From DATFMP01 sp035266845 (GTDB taxonomy: Bacteria; SAR324; JACQKK01), in the NCBI GenBank assembly GCA_035266845.1, contig DATFMP010000060.1, positions 1 through 64,000 on the forward strand: DNA of 64,000 nucleotides. The letters are read 5' to 3'. The notes beneath the pieces are model-generated. The model worked only from the letters and a program-made list of their open reading frames with translations. It made no database searches and was not told where the DNA came from. Within the stretch, counting starts at the first letter, position 1. Every line of letters starts with the position of its first letter. This document shows, one piece after another, positions 52,201-59,796 of this stretch. Made by a program: the position numbers and the translations under genes.

Positions 52201-52433
52201 GAAACGACAATGTCGGTCGCCAGTTGCGACCAGTTTTCGGGCACCTCGCAATCGTTGAGCTCGAAGACGATCTTGCCGTTCGGCTCTGAGATTACGGACC
52301 GGCGCTTGGCCCAGGCCACCATCTCCAGGGGCGGCATGCCGTCCTTGGTAAAGTGGCGCTTGAAGGCCATCCCCTTGCGCATCTTTGCAGACTTGTCGCT
52401 TCTGCGGGCCTTATCGTGAATGGTCTCCTCCAT
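49293..52433 (-). CDS. nrdJ: Vitamin B12-dependent (class II) ribonucleotide reductase
   Basis: A 1,046-residue adenosylcobalamin-dependent enzyme that makes deoxyribonucleotides with or without oxygen. The ten-stranded barrel contains the substrate-site block NPCSEFMFLDDTACNLASLNL, the ADPGVQYDSTINDWHTCGN active-site cysteine region and PTGTIGLLMDCDTTGVEPD. The C-terminal extension carries the redox or zinc-type cysteine set CDTCG...CYRCLSCGNSMGCS, which is typical of the long NrdJ proteins. The length is normal. AAAGGAG precedes the ATG. It is the only ribonucleotide reductase in the window. No cobalamin riboswitch was found upstream. Confidence 0.95.
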   Translation of the reverse strand: MEETIHDKARRSDKSAKMRKGMAFKRHFTKDGMPPLEMVAWAKRRSVISEPNGKIVFELNDCEVPENWSQLATDIVVSKYFRKAGVPGTGHEVSVRQVIHRVAHTIRVYGEEQGYFQTHLDADIFEDELTYLLVTQRGAFNSPVWFNCGLWQEYGVRGSGGNWHWDESLNTPRMLENSYEHPQCSACFIQRVEDDLMSIFTLLQKEARVFKYGSGTGTNFSRLRSKYEHLSGGGTSSGLMSFLEVFDKGAGATKSGGTTRRAAKMVCLDMDHPEIVDFIQWKAKEEAKAKILISGGLESDFNGEAYHTVSGQNSNNSVRINNAFMEAYEKDDDWQTTYRTTGEVFETHKARKLMHEIAEAAWACADPGVQYDSTINDWHTCGNTDRIHASNPCSEFMFLDDTACNLASLNLMKFRGGDGRFDLPAYQVAARTFATAMEILVDFSSYPTEAIAKNSHDYRPLGLGYANLGTLLMVNGLAYDSEEGRALAAALTSVLCGEAYATSAEIAGNIGPFPGYKDNAKPMLRVIGKHREAAGRIDNHMVSRELWDAAQNAWERAETLGRKNGYRNSQMTVLAPTGTIGLLMDCDTTGVEPDYSLVKWKKLAGGGYIKIVNQSLTLALRNMGYSEAQCEDIIRYILGTQDLADGDSINLPRLRELGFTDDEIQEAAQSVKLTGSFNDFTPHISPESLRAKGMDAEAIERARVRIGGRETIEGAPHLKPEHLPVFDCANKCGPYGERFILPMAHVKMMAAVQPFISGAISKTINVPEQTTVEEIEDLYVQSWRYGLKAVALYRDNSKGSQPLSSQLSEKKQAAAETAVEVPEIETIVAASGMPDIRAWRYRRELPRRRNGFTLEAAVAGHKVFLRTGEYETGELGEIFIDMYKEGAAYRSMMNSFAQAVSTGLQHGVPLEKYVKMFTFTRFEPYGMTDHPNVRTATSILDFIFRILGMEYLGRTDFVHVMPQGAIDTDSDGAVAKAEATPAEATAPAAPAPAAEHKEAAHHEDALNEHLAEMMGDAPVCDTCGHLTVRNGTCYRCLSCGNSMGCS

Positions 52434-52821
52434 GGCCGCTCCTTTATGCCTGCTAAGTAAAATCTAACATTGCGGCGGACGAAGCGCACATTTGCGCTTC
52501 GCTGCGCCATACGCGGGCGAGCTACGAAGGATAGCCTGGAGGCGAGTAGACCGATGCTACGCGGGAGGGCTCAGCCTTCCATGGCTTCCATCCTTCGGCG
52601 CTCCATTGCCGAAGTACCACCGCTCGGGCATTGTCATGCAGTCGCGCAATGCCCCGGCGAGTTCCCCTGATTCGCCAAAGCCGTCGTGCGGCGGTAATGG
52701 GTATGAGAATCCATTTCGTCGCTTGAAGGCAAGCGAAATCGGGCAGGCGAATCCGGCAAATTTCCGATTGGACTGATACCCCTTTCCTTTCGTCCCCAAT
52801 ATCGACCAAAACTCGACCGAT
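52434..52821. repeat. Palindrome-dense spacer between nrdJ and lpxD
   Basis: A 388-base divergent region with several perfect inverted repeats: CGAAGCGC-N6-GCGCTTCG (52481-52502), CTTCGGC-N8-GCCGAAG (52593-52614), GGGCATTG-N13-CAATGCCC (52626-52654) and TCGCTTG-AAGG-CAAGCGA (52719-52736). ATATCG-N13-CGATAT (52799-52823) reaches into the lpxD start codon and contains TCGACC twice, 11 bases apart. The first two look like REP elements. No gene is supported here. Promoters for both flanking genes must lie inside. Confidence 0.6.
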
Positions 52822-53868
52822 ATGCACTTCAAGACCCTGCCCCTCCAGGCCATCGCCGAGCATCTGGGGGACGTGACGCTGGACGGCAATCCCGACACCG
52901 AGATCCGCGGTGTGGCCGGGCTGCGCGAGGCCGGGGCAGGCCAGTTGAGCTTCCTGGCCAACCCCCGCTATGCGAAGGAACTGGCGGCCACGCAGGCGGC
53001 GGCGGTCATCGTGCCGCTGGACGCGGAGCGGCCCAAGGGGGGCGCGGCGCTGCTGCGCACGGGGCGGCCCTACCTGGCCTTTGCCCGGGCATTGACCTTT
53101 CTGGTGGAGCCGCGCCAGCCCGATGCGGGCGTGCACGAAGGCGCCGTGGTGCACCCCAAGGCGCGCCTGGACAAGGGTGTGGCCGTGCTGCCGGGGGCGT
53201 ACGTGGGCGCGGGCGCGCGCATCGGCGCGGGCACGGTGTTGTTCCCCGGTGCGGTGGTGCTGGACGAATGCCAGGTGGGCCGCGACTGCCGGCTCTATCC
53301 CGGTGTGGTGCTGCACAGCGAGTGCGTGCTGGGCGATCGCGTGATTCTGCACGCCAACGTCACCATCGGGGCGGACGGCTACGGGTTCGCCCAGGACGGC
53401 CCCACACACGTCAAGATTCCCCAGGTGGGCAACGTCGTCATCGAGGACGACGTGGAGGTGGGCGCCTGCACCTGCATCGACCGCGCAGCGCTGGGCTCCA
53501 CCGTGATCGGTCGCGGTACCAAGATCGACGACTTGGTGATGGTCGGCCATGGCACCAAGGTGGGCCCGGATAGCCTCATCGTGGCCCAGAGCGGCCTGGC
53601 CGGCAGCGCTGTGCTGGAGGAGCGTGTGACCCTGGGCGCCCGCGCGGGCGTGCTGGGGCACCTCACCGTGGGGGCGGGCAGCGTGGTCTTCTCCCGCGCG
53701 CACGTCACCAAGCCCGTGCCGCCCGGCAGCTACGTCTCCGGCAATCCTGCCCGGCCCCACGCCGAGCAATTGCGCCAGGACGCTCTGCTGCGCCGACTGC
53801 AACGCCTGGTGGATCGCGTGGAAGACCTGGAGGCGCAGGTGGTTGCGCTCAAGCAGCAGCGCTCGTAG
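52822..53868 (+). CDS. lpxD: UDP-3-O-acylglucosamine N-acyltransferase
   Basis: A 348-residue enzyme of lipid A synthesis that adds the second acyl chain at N2 of UDP-3-O-acylglucosamine. The N-terminal uridine-binding domain (TEIRGVAGLREAGAGQLSFLANPRY) leads into the left-handed beta-helix with repeated hexapeptides (VHPKARLDKGVAVLPGAYVG). The catalytic His lies in VMVGHGTKVG, with LGHLTVGAGS further on, and DRAALGSTVIG is family-typical. A C-terminal coiled helix (LQRLVDRVEDLEAQVVALK) completes it. The usual lpx, fabZ and bamA neighbours are absent. No Shine-Dalgarno sequence is visible; the ATG lies in an inverted repeat. Confidence 0.94.
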   Translation: MHFKTLPLQAIAEHLGDVTLDGNPDTEIRGVAGLREAGAGQLSFLANPRYAKELAATQAAAVIVPLDAERPKGGAALLRTGRPYLAFARALTFLVEPRQPDAGVHEGAVVHPKARLDKGVAVLPGAYVGAGARIGAGTVLFPGAVVLDECQVGRDCRLYPGVVLHSECVLGDRVILHANVTIGADGYGFAQDGPTHVKIPQVGNVVIEDDVEVGACTCIDRAALGSTVIGRGTKIDDLVMVGHGTKVGPDSLIVAQSGLAGSAVLEERVTLGARAGVLGHLTVGAGSVVFSRAHVTKPVPPGSYVSGNPARPHAEQLRQDALLRRLQRLVDRVEDLEAQVVALKQQRS

Positions 53869-53887
53869 GCGGGAGTTGGTCCGCGCG

Positions 53888-53908
53888 GAGCCGGGCAGGC
53901 GCCGGCTC
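53888..53908. terminator. Shared 3' hairpin of convergent lpxD and hypothetical gene
   Basis: GAGCCGG-N7-CCGGCTC is a 7-bp perfect stem 20 bases after the lpxD stop. It includes part of the stop codon of the minus-strand gene ending at 53907. No T tract follows on either strand. Confidence 0.4.
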
Positions 53909-54206
53909 AGTCCTGCCGCAGCACGCCGTGGGCGTAGATCTGGAACTCGAGGTTGTCGTCGATCATGGCCAGGGCGTCCGGAGCGTCGCCGGCGTGGTCG
54001 GAGACCATCACGAACCAACGGTCGGCGGCCGTACCGTGCAGGACCGCGATAACATCCTGCTCGCAGTTATGGTCGGCCACCAGCAGCGCGGCCACATGGA
54101 ACGTGCCGCCCAGCACCTTCACGGGCAGGACGGGGATGCTCACGGAGCGTTTGTTGTTGCCGTCAAAGGACATGCTGCACCGGCCCGAAAAAGGCCTATC
54201 ATCCAT
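53907..54206 (-). CDS. Small hypothetical protein
   Basis: A 99-residue protein from the ATG at 54206, or 88 residues from 54173 (MSFDGNNKRSVSIP). It appears to be a compact alpha/beta protein with IPVLPVKVLGGTFHVAALLVADH, NCEQDVIAVLHG and LEFQIYAHGVLRQD; single cysteines occur but no motif. No family is recognised and no membrane segment is seen. It is convergent with lpxD and lies alone on its strand. Codon use is like its neighbours. The start is uncertain because no clear ribosome site precedes either ATG. Confidence 0.5.
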   Translation of the reverse strand: MDDRPFSGRCSMSFDGNNKRSVSIPVLPVKVLGGTFHVAALLVADHNCEQDVIAVLHGTAADRWFVMVSDHAGDAPDALAMIDDNLEFQIYAHGVLRQD

Positions 54207-54729
54207 GAATTCACAGCTTTGGAACCGGTAGTCGGGTTTTCCCGCCGCCCCTGTGGCCGCTGCGGAAACGCCCGCGGCGGACCGCGATGCCGGCGAGGCG
54301 CGCAACGGCCCGCCCGCCAAGCCATCCAAGTGATTCGAATCTTTTGACGACTCCCAATGGAGTTGCTAAATTGCACGCCAGCAAGCGGCGGCGCTGGATA
54401 GCAGCGCATCGGGGGCCGTCGAGAAGACCCGGTGCCCGGCCGCTCGCAGTCGCGTGATTCTGGGACGATCCCGCTGCGGTGCCGGCTTTGGTGCCATCGT
54501 ATCCTGTCCAATTTCGATGCACCTCCTGCGTGTGGGGCAATCGTCAACCGTGCGGCGGAAGCCCTTTGCGCCCCACATGGCGACGCTGGCGCGGCCCGAG
54601 CCCCGGTGCAGACGGCATTGGCAACGGTCGCCCAACGGTGCTAAAACCAAGCCCTCTCGTCTGGTAAAACGTCAAATTCTCGGGACAGTTTCAATCCACT
54701 CGCGCCACGACCCGGAAAAAGGGAATCCC
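54207..54729. other. Long intergenic region with a promoter and an unexplained leader
   Basis: 523 bases without a convincing gene. It contains the promoter at 54344-54372, leaving about 350 transcribed bases before the 129-residue protein. That leader could hold a regulatory RNA structure, but no known riboswitch or attenuator was recognised. Confidence 0.45.
54344..54372 (+). promoter_or_regulatory. Promoter with spacer palindrome
   Basis: TTGACG (54344-54349) and TAAATT (54367-54372) are 17 bp apart. ACTCC-CAAT-GGAGT (54350-54363), a perfect 5-bp inverted repeat, lies inside the spacer and could be an operator. The downstream unit would be the 129-residue protein and the PEP-synthase homologue. 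Confidence 0.5.
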
Positions 54730-55119
54730 ATGGCTGAGACGCTCAAGACGGTACGAAACCTGAAGTTGTTCAATCGCCTCAACAAGTGCATCAAGCAGGG
54801 CATCACCGACCTGCAGAACAAGGACCAGGACTCCGCCACCAACTACTTCAACATGGCCCTGAAGACTGCCAAATCGCTGGAGGGCATCGCGGAGGACCCC
54901 TACCGCGAGCATTTCAGCAACATCATCCAGGGCCTGAACGACTACGGGCAGAGCAAGAACGAGGACATCCTCGTGTCCACCAATCCCTCCTCGGTGCATT
55001 CCCAGCTCTGGGCCGTCCACAAGAAGCTCTGCGATGCCTTTGGCATCCCGTACGTGGAGGACGTGGACGAGATGGAAGCGGCCATCAACAGGTTGGCGGA
55101 CGAAGGCGCAATTTCCTGA
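54730..55119 (+). CDS. Uncharacterised helical protein preceding the PEP-synthase homologue
   Basis: A 129-residue, mostly alpha-helical cytoplasmic protein (LKLFNRLNKCIKQGITDLQN; YFNMALKTAKSLEGIAEDPY; HSQLWAVHKKLCDAFG). The pattern of paired helices recalls HEPN or TPR-like small proteins, but no motif confirms this. No cofactor-binding residues stand out. It ends 61 bases before the PEP-synthase homologue on the same strand, so the two are probably co-transcribed from the promoter near 54344. It may be a partner or regulator of that protein; this is inference from position only. Confidence 0.7.
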   Translation: MAETLKTVRNLKLFNRLNKCIKQGITDLQNKDQDSATNYFNMALKTAKSLEGIAEDPYREHFSNIIQGLNDYGQSKNEDILVSTNPSSVHSQLWAVHKKLCDAFGIPYVEDVDEMEAAINRLADEGAIS

Positions 55120-55180
55120 TGCGGGCCGCCCGCGCAGGGCGCCGCGCCTTGCTGGAGCGACCACGCAACGAGGGGCGAAC

Positions 55181-57586
55181 ATGGCCAAGGACAGCGATAA
55201 GCGGTTGATCTACTGGTTCTCCGAGCTGGGGATTCAGGACGTACCCGCCGTGGGTGGCAAGAATGCCTCCCTCGGCGAGATGTTCTCCAACCTCACCAGC
55301 AAGGGCGTGCGCGTACCGGATGGCTATGCCATCTCGGCCTATGCGTACAACCTTTACGTGGAATCCACAGGGGTGCGGAAGGAGATCCAGAAGCTGCTCA
55401 GCGGGCTGGACGTGCGCAAGCTGGACGACCTGGCCCGGCGCGGCGATGCGGTGCGCAAGCTGATCCGCGGTACGCCCATGCCCAAGGAACTGGAGCACGA
55501 GATTCTGGCGTCCTACGACGATCTTTGCAAGCGCTACGGCGTGGAGGTGGATACCGCCGTCCGCTCCAGCGCCACGGCCGAGGACCTGCCGGATGCCTCC
55601 TTCGCCGGGCAACAGGATACCTACCTGAACATCAGGGGCCACGACGCCCTGCTGGAGGCCTGCCGGGCCTGCTTCGCCTCGCTCTTCACCGACCGCGCCA
55701 TCTCGTACCGCGAGGAGAAGAAGTTTGACCATTTCCAGGTGGCCCTCTCCATCGCCGTGCAGAAGATGGTGCGCAGCGACTTGGCGGCCGCCGGCGTGAT
55801 GTTCTCCATCGATACCGAAAGCGGCTTCAAGGATGCGGCGTACGTCACTGCGGGCTACGGCTTGGGCGAGAACGTCGTGCAGGGCGCCATCAACCCGGAC
55901 GAGTGGTACGTGCACAAGCCCGCGCTGCTGGATGGGCACAAGCCGATCATCTACGCGCATCTGGGCGAAAAGCAGCAGAAGATGATCTACACCGATCCCG
56001 GCAAGGGCAAGGGCACCATGAACGTGCCAGTGCCGCCGGAGGAGCGCGAGCGCTTCTGCCTCAATGAGGACGAGGTGCTGGAACTGGCGCGCTGGGCCTG
56101 CATCATCGAGGACCACTACTCGCAGGAAGCCGGCTACTACAAGCCCATGGATATGGAGTGGGCCAAGGACGGCCAGACGGGCGAACTGTTTATCGTGCAG
56201 GCCCGCCCGGAGACGGTTGTTTCCCGTCGCGAGACCGGCGTGATCAAGCGCACCGTGCTGGAGAAGATGGGCCCCGTGCTGGCCGAGGGCATGGCGGTGG
56301 GCGAGCTGATCGGCACGGGCAAGGCGTCCGTGATCAAGTCCGCCGAGCAAATCGAGCAGTTCAAGGAGGGCATGGTGCTGGTTACGGAGATGACGGACCC
56401 GGACTGGGTGCCGATCATGAAGATCGCCAGCGCCATCGTTACGGACTCCGGCGGCCGCACCTGCCATGCCGCCATCATCTCGCGCGAACTGGGCATTCCC
56501 TGCGTGGTTGGCACGGGCAACGGCTCCAAGAACGTGCAGGAAGGCCAGGAGATCACGGTTTCCTGCGCTGGCGGGGCCAAGGGCGTTGTCTATGCGGGTA
56601 TCCTGCCCTACAAGGACGAGACGATCCGGCTGGATCAGCTCCAGATGCCCAGCAAGCCCATGTGGTATCAGCAGAGCGATCCCGACCGAGCCTTCCCGGA
56701 TGCGCGCTATCCGCACGAGGGTGTGGGCCTGCTGCGCGTGGACGATGTGGTCCGCGATGAGGTGAAGGTGCACCCGCGGGCCTGCCTGGAGTATCCGGCT
56801 GAGGACAAAGAGCGCATCGATGAGGTGAGCAAGGGCTATCCGGACAAGAAGGCGTATTTCGTCACCCGGCTTGCCCAGAGCATTGCGCGTATCAGCGCGG
56901 CGACGAGTCCCAAACCGGTGCGCGTGCTGCTCTCCGATGCCACCTCGCGCGAGCTGAATCGGCTGGTGGGCGGCCGCGCCTATGCGTACGACGATGCGAA
57001 CCCGCTGCTGGGTACGCGGGGCGCCGGGCGTTACACGGACCTGGACTACGAGGAGGCCTTCGACCTGGAGTTGCAGGCGCTCGCAGCCGTGCACGGCCAG
57101 ATGGGGCAGGGCAATCTCTCCCTGATCCTGCCCGCCTGCCAGACCGTGAAGGAAGCGCAGGCCATCACCAGCCTGCTCAAGCAGCACGGGCTGGCGCGGG
57201 GCCAGGGCGGCATGGAGTGGTACCTGCTGTGCCGCACGCCGGCCCAGATGCTGGCGCTCGATCAGTTGGGCGCGGAGTTCGACGGCTTCCTGTTCAGCGT
57301 GGGCGATCTGGCCCAGCTCACCCTGGGCATCGACGCCTCCAACGTGCTGATGCGGGACTTCTACGACGAGAAGCACCCGGCCGTGCTGTCTCTGCTGGAG
57401 ACGGGGCTGGACCTGGCCAAGCGGCTGGGCAAGCCGGCGGGGCTGGCCAACATCGCGCCGGCCAACGTGGCGGCCTTCGCCAAGCTGCCGGTGATGAAGA
57501 AAGCCGACTTCGTAGTGCTGCGGCCGGATGTCTTTCCGCAGGCCCGCGAGTTCTTTCTGGAGGCCGAAGGCAAGAGCGGAACCTAG
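55181..57586 (+). CDS. PEP synthase homologue lacking catalytic residues in its PEP/pyruvate domain
   Basis: An 801-residue protein with the three PpsA domains. The N-terminal ATP-grasp domain is well kept (VGGKNASLGEM, RSSATAEDLPDASFAGQQDTYLN). The swivelling domain has phospho-acceptor His429 in GGRTCHAAIISRELGIP. The C-terminal barrel aligns along its length (NPLLGTRGAGRY) but the catalytic Cys of GICGQGPS is replaced (GLANIAP, Ala756), the metal-ligand Glu of MCEIPSN is Arg685 (LCRTPAQ), and SNDxTQ is VGDLAQ. Normal pyruvate phosphorylation is therefore doubtful. It may transfer phosphate elsewhere or be regulatory. Annotation pipelines would probably call it ppsA. Confidence 0.85.
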   Translation: MAKDSDKRLIYWFSELGIQDVPAVGGKNASLGEMFSNLTSKGVRVPDGYAISAYAYNLYVESTGVRKEIQKLLSGLDVRKLDDLARRGDAVRKLIRGTPMPKELEHEILASYDDLCKRYGVEVDTAVRSSATAEDLPDASFAGQQDTYLNIRGHDALLEACRACFASLFTDRAISYREEKKFDHFQVALSIAVQKMVRSDLAAAGVMFSIDTESGFKDAAYVTAGYGLGENVVQGAINPDEWYVHKPALLDGHKPIIYAHLGEKQQKMIYTDPGKGKGTMNVPVPPEERERFCLNEDEVLELARWACIIEDHYSQEAGYYKPMDMEWAKDGQTGELFIVQARPETVVSRRETGVIKRTVLEKMGPVLAEGMAVGELIGTGKASVIKSAEQIEQFKEGMVLVTEMTDPDWVPIMKIASAIVTDSGGRTCHAAIISRELGIPCVVGTGNGSKNVQEGQEITVSCAGGAKGVVYAGILPYKDETIRLDQLQMPSKPMWYQQSDPDRAFPDARYPHEGVGLLRVDDVVRDEVKVHPRACLEYPAEDKERIDEVSKGYPDKKAYFVTRLAQSIARISAATSPKPVRVLLSDATSRELNRLVGGRAYAYDDANPLLGTRGAGRYTDLDYEEAFDLELQALAAVHGQMGQGNLSLILPACQTVKEAQAITSLLKQHGLARGQGGMEWYLLCRTPAQMLALDQLGAEFDGFLFSVGDLAQLTLGIDASNVLMRDFYDEKHPAVLSLLETGLDLAKRLGKPAGLANIAPANVAAFAKLPVMKKADFVVLRPDVFPQAREFFLEAEGKSGT

Positions 57587-57605
57587 GCGCCGCGCTGAGC
57601 GGCGC
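57587..57605. terminator. Hairpin between convergent PEP-synthase homologue and hemC
   Basis: GCGCCGC-GCTGA-GCGGCGC is a perfect 7-bp stem beginning right after the TAG stop codon. A short C-rich stretch, not a T tract, follows. Confidence 0.45.
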
Positions 57606-57628
57606 TCCCGGCATCCATTCTCCAGACT

Positions 57629-58585
57629 TCAATGGCCGCCGGCCTGCAGGTGGTCGCGCACGGCGGCCACGATCTCCAGGCCGCCCTGGGCGGCCACGCG
57701 CGCCCGCACGTCTTCCACCAGGGCCTCGGCATCGCCCGGCGTGCCCTCCGCCTCTGCCTCGATGACGCGGCTGCCATCCAGCGCGGCTACGCGGCAGCGC
57801 AGCCGCATGCGGCCATCCGCAACGGTGGCCAGCACGCCAATCGGCGCGAAGCAGCCCCCGCTGAGCCGCACCAACAGGGCCTTTTCCGCCCGCACGCAGG
57901 TTTCGGTCTCGGGGTGCTGGATCGCGCGCACAAGGGTGGCCACCGAGGCGTCCTGGGCGCGGTACTCACAGCCCATGGCCCCCTGGGCGGGCGCCGGAAG
58001 CAGCACGTCCGGCTCGATTGTCTCGCAGATGTGCTCACCCAGCCCCAGCCGCCGGATGCCCGCCGCGGCGAGGATGATTCCGTCATAGCGTTGTGCCTCG
58101 CGCTGCACGCGCGTGGTGACGTTGCCCCGCAGGGGCACGAAGTGAAAATCCGGCCGGAAGGCCTTGAGCTGGCTCACGCGGCGCGGGCTGCTGGTGGCCA
58201 GCACGGCGCCCTGCGGCAGACGCGCCAGGGGCAGTCCGTGACGGCTGACCAGCACGTCGCGTGCGTCCTCGCGTGGCATCACGGAAGCTGCCGTGAGACT
58301 CTCGCGCAACTCGGACTGCACGTCCTTGAACGAGCAGGTGGTGACGTGCACCTCCTCCGCCAGCAGCGCATCCTCCAGGGCTGTGTTGAAGATGCCGCGG
58401 TCCACCGTTTCGCCCATCTCGGCGATGGGCTTCTCGCGAAAGCGGTCGCCATGGGTCACGACGCGTACCTGCTTGAAGCGCGCCTCCGGGGCCTGTGCCT
58501 GCATGGCCGCGATGATGGCCTGGGTCTGCACCAACGCCAGCGCGCTCCCGCGCGTGCCGACGCGAAACGTAGCCGGTTCGCTCAT
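57629..58585 (-). CDS. hemC: Hydroxymethylbilane synthase (porphobilinogen deaminase)
   Basis: A 318-residue haem-pathway enzyme that joins four porphobilinogen units to the linear tetrapyrrole preuroporphyrinogen. Typical segments: VGTRGSALALVQTQ, the catalytic-Asp region SFKDVQSEL (E. coli HSMKDVP), TSSPRRVSQL, LRGNVTTRVQRE and the dipyrromethane attachment site LSGGCFAPIG. The family normally has HSxKD here; the His-Ser is replaced by Cys-Ser, an unusual but not disabling change. The start at 58585 is standard. No hemD follows. It is the second haem-synthesis gene in the window, but is not linked to hemN. Confidence 0.93.
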   Translation of the reverse strand: MSEPATFRVGTRGSALALVQTQAIIAAMQAQAPEARFKQVRVVTHGDRFREKPIAEMGETVDRGIFNTALEDALLAEEVHVTTCSFKDVQSELRESLTAASVMPREDARDVLVSRHGLPLARLPQGAVLATSSPRRVSQLKAFRPDFHFVPLRGNVTTRVQREAQRYDGIILAAAGIRRLGLGEHICETIEPDVLLPAPAQGAMGCEYRAQDASVATLVRAIQHPETETCVRAEKALLVRLSGGCFAPIGVLATVADGRMRLRCRVAALDGSRVIEAEAEGTPGDAEALVEDVRARVAAQGGLEIVAAVRDHLQAGGH

Positions 58586-58908
58586 GCGTGGGGCCCCCTG
58601 CCGCCGCGGCGTGCGCCACGCGCGAAGCCGTGAACCCGGGGCCGGGCCGGCCGCCTCCAACGGACAGGGGCCGGGGCGCTGGGGCGCCATGTGTCCAGAG
58701 ACGCCGTGGGCCAGTCATTCGCGTGCAGGGTCACCTCGTTCTCCTTGGCGGGTCGGGCGCTTTGCGGCGCCCGGGCGTTGCAATTTGGCGGAAGCTGCGT
58801 CAACGTGGGGTCTTGAAATCTGGCCCGCCGGGGACGCACCCGATCCTGCTCCAAGCGAGGCCTGAAGCCCCGTTCAGCGTATTTTCGCTCGCTCCTGCTG
58901 TCAATCGG
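58586..58908. other. Divergent intergenic region between hemC and the envelope operon
   Basis: 323 bases with no convincing gene or strong promoter. It separates hemC (minus) from the three-gene envelope unit (plus), and presumably carries promoters for both. Confidence 0.4.
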
Positions 58909-59796
58909 ATGGGCATGCCCTACCTTCGCATGGCAAGCCGCCGGTGGGCCAGCGTGGCCCTGGCCGCCCTGCTGGTGGCGATCCTGGCCGCACCGGCCCT
59001 GGCGTACATTCCGAGCCTGAAGGACATCTACCGGCTGGTGGCTGCCCGTCAGCCCGCCATCCAGCGGGCCATGCTGGAAACGCGCACCTACGTGTTCGAT
59101 CCCCTGGGGCGCAGCGGCAAGGGCGTGCCCAGCACCAATCCGGATGCCATGCCGGTGGAGCTGCCCGAGCGCTCGTACCGGCAGAAGATCTACTGGATCC
59201 GCAACGCCTTTCTGGGCATCGAGACCTATGCGGAAGACGGCACGCTGCTGAACTTCTACCTGAACGAGGGCTTCCGTCCGGTGATGGGCAACCTGACGCC
59301 CGGCCGCACGTTCAGCGAATCCGACGTGGTGCACCCGTTCCTGGCGTTTGTCTCGGCGGACCCGGCCCGCTGGCGGCAGGCGGTGGAATTCTGGGGCATC
59401 AATCCCCAGCGCGTGGATATCGCCCGCGGCCCCAAGGGCGAGGTGTACTACCGCTTGGTGGAGAGCGAGGAGAAGGCTGTGTGGCTGGATCCCGATCTGC
59501 TGCGCCCCGTGAAGCTCCAGACCCGCCTCGCCGGTGGGCCCCATGGAGGCCATCTGCTCACCATCGAGTTTAGCGAGTTTATGTTCATCGGCGACGGCCC
59601 AAATGAGTTCTACTTCCCGCGCACCGTCAACTTCCTGCTGGATGGGCGCCTGTTCAAGCAGACGGTCGTGATGAATTTTGACGCCGACCCCTCCGTGCAG
59701 GGCTTCCCCATCACCAAGCTGCGCGCTCTGGCGGCCAAGGCGCAGCCGGAGCGGCCCGTCTCCTTCGTCCCGCAGACCACCGGGGCCCGACCGTGA
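58909..59796 (+). CDS. Periplasmic protein, LolA-like fold suspected
   Basis: About 295 residues from the ATG at 58909; in-frame ATGs at 58915 and 58930 are alternatives. A signal peptide ends at AAPALAYIPS. The mature domain looks like a curved beta-sheet: YRQKIYWIRNAFLGIETYAEDG, KGEVYYRLVESEEKAVWLDPD and FPRTVNFLLDGRLFKQTVVMNF. This resembles the strand order of lipoprotein carriers (LolA/LolB-like) but lacks a clear match. The stop overlaps the start of the parvulin gene (GTGA at 59793-59796), so it opens a translationally coupled envelope operon. Confidence 0.6.
   Translation: MGMPYLRMASRRWASVALAALLVAILAAPALAYIPSLKDIYRLVAARQPAIQRAMLETRTYVFDPLGRSGKGVPSTNPDAMPVELPERSYRQKIYWIRNAFLGIETYAEDGTLLNFYLNEGFRPVMGNLTPGRTFSESDVVHPFLAFVSADPARWRQAVEFWGINPQRVDIARGPKGEVYYRLVESEEKAVWLDPDLLRPVKLQTRLAGGPHGGHLLTIEFSEFMFIGDGPNEFYFPRTVNFLLDGRLFKQTVVMNFDADPSVQGFPITKLRALAAKAQPERPVSFVPQTTGARP

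Noticed and set aside
49359..52289. Plus-strand open frame of 976 codons opposite nrdJ
   Set aside because: It lies fully antisense to an unmistakable gene and reads as Gly/Ala/Arg/His/Val-rich low-complexity sequence, a known effect of high third-position GC.
52434..52700. Cobalamin riboswitch upstream of nrdJ
   Set aside because: The spacer has many hairpins, but no B12-box or the expected conserved core could be found by eye; a covariance search would be decisive.
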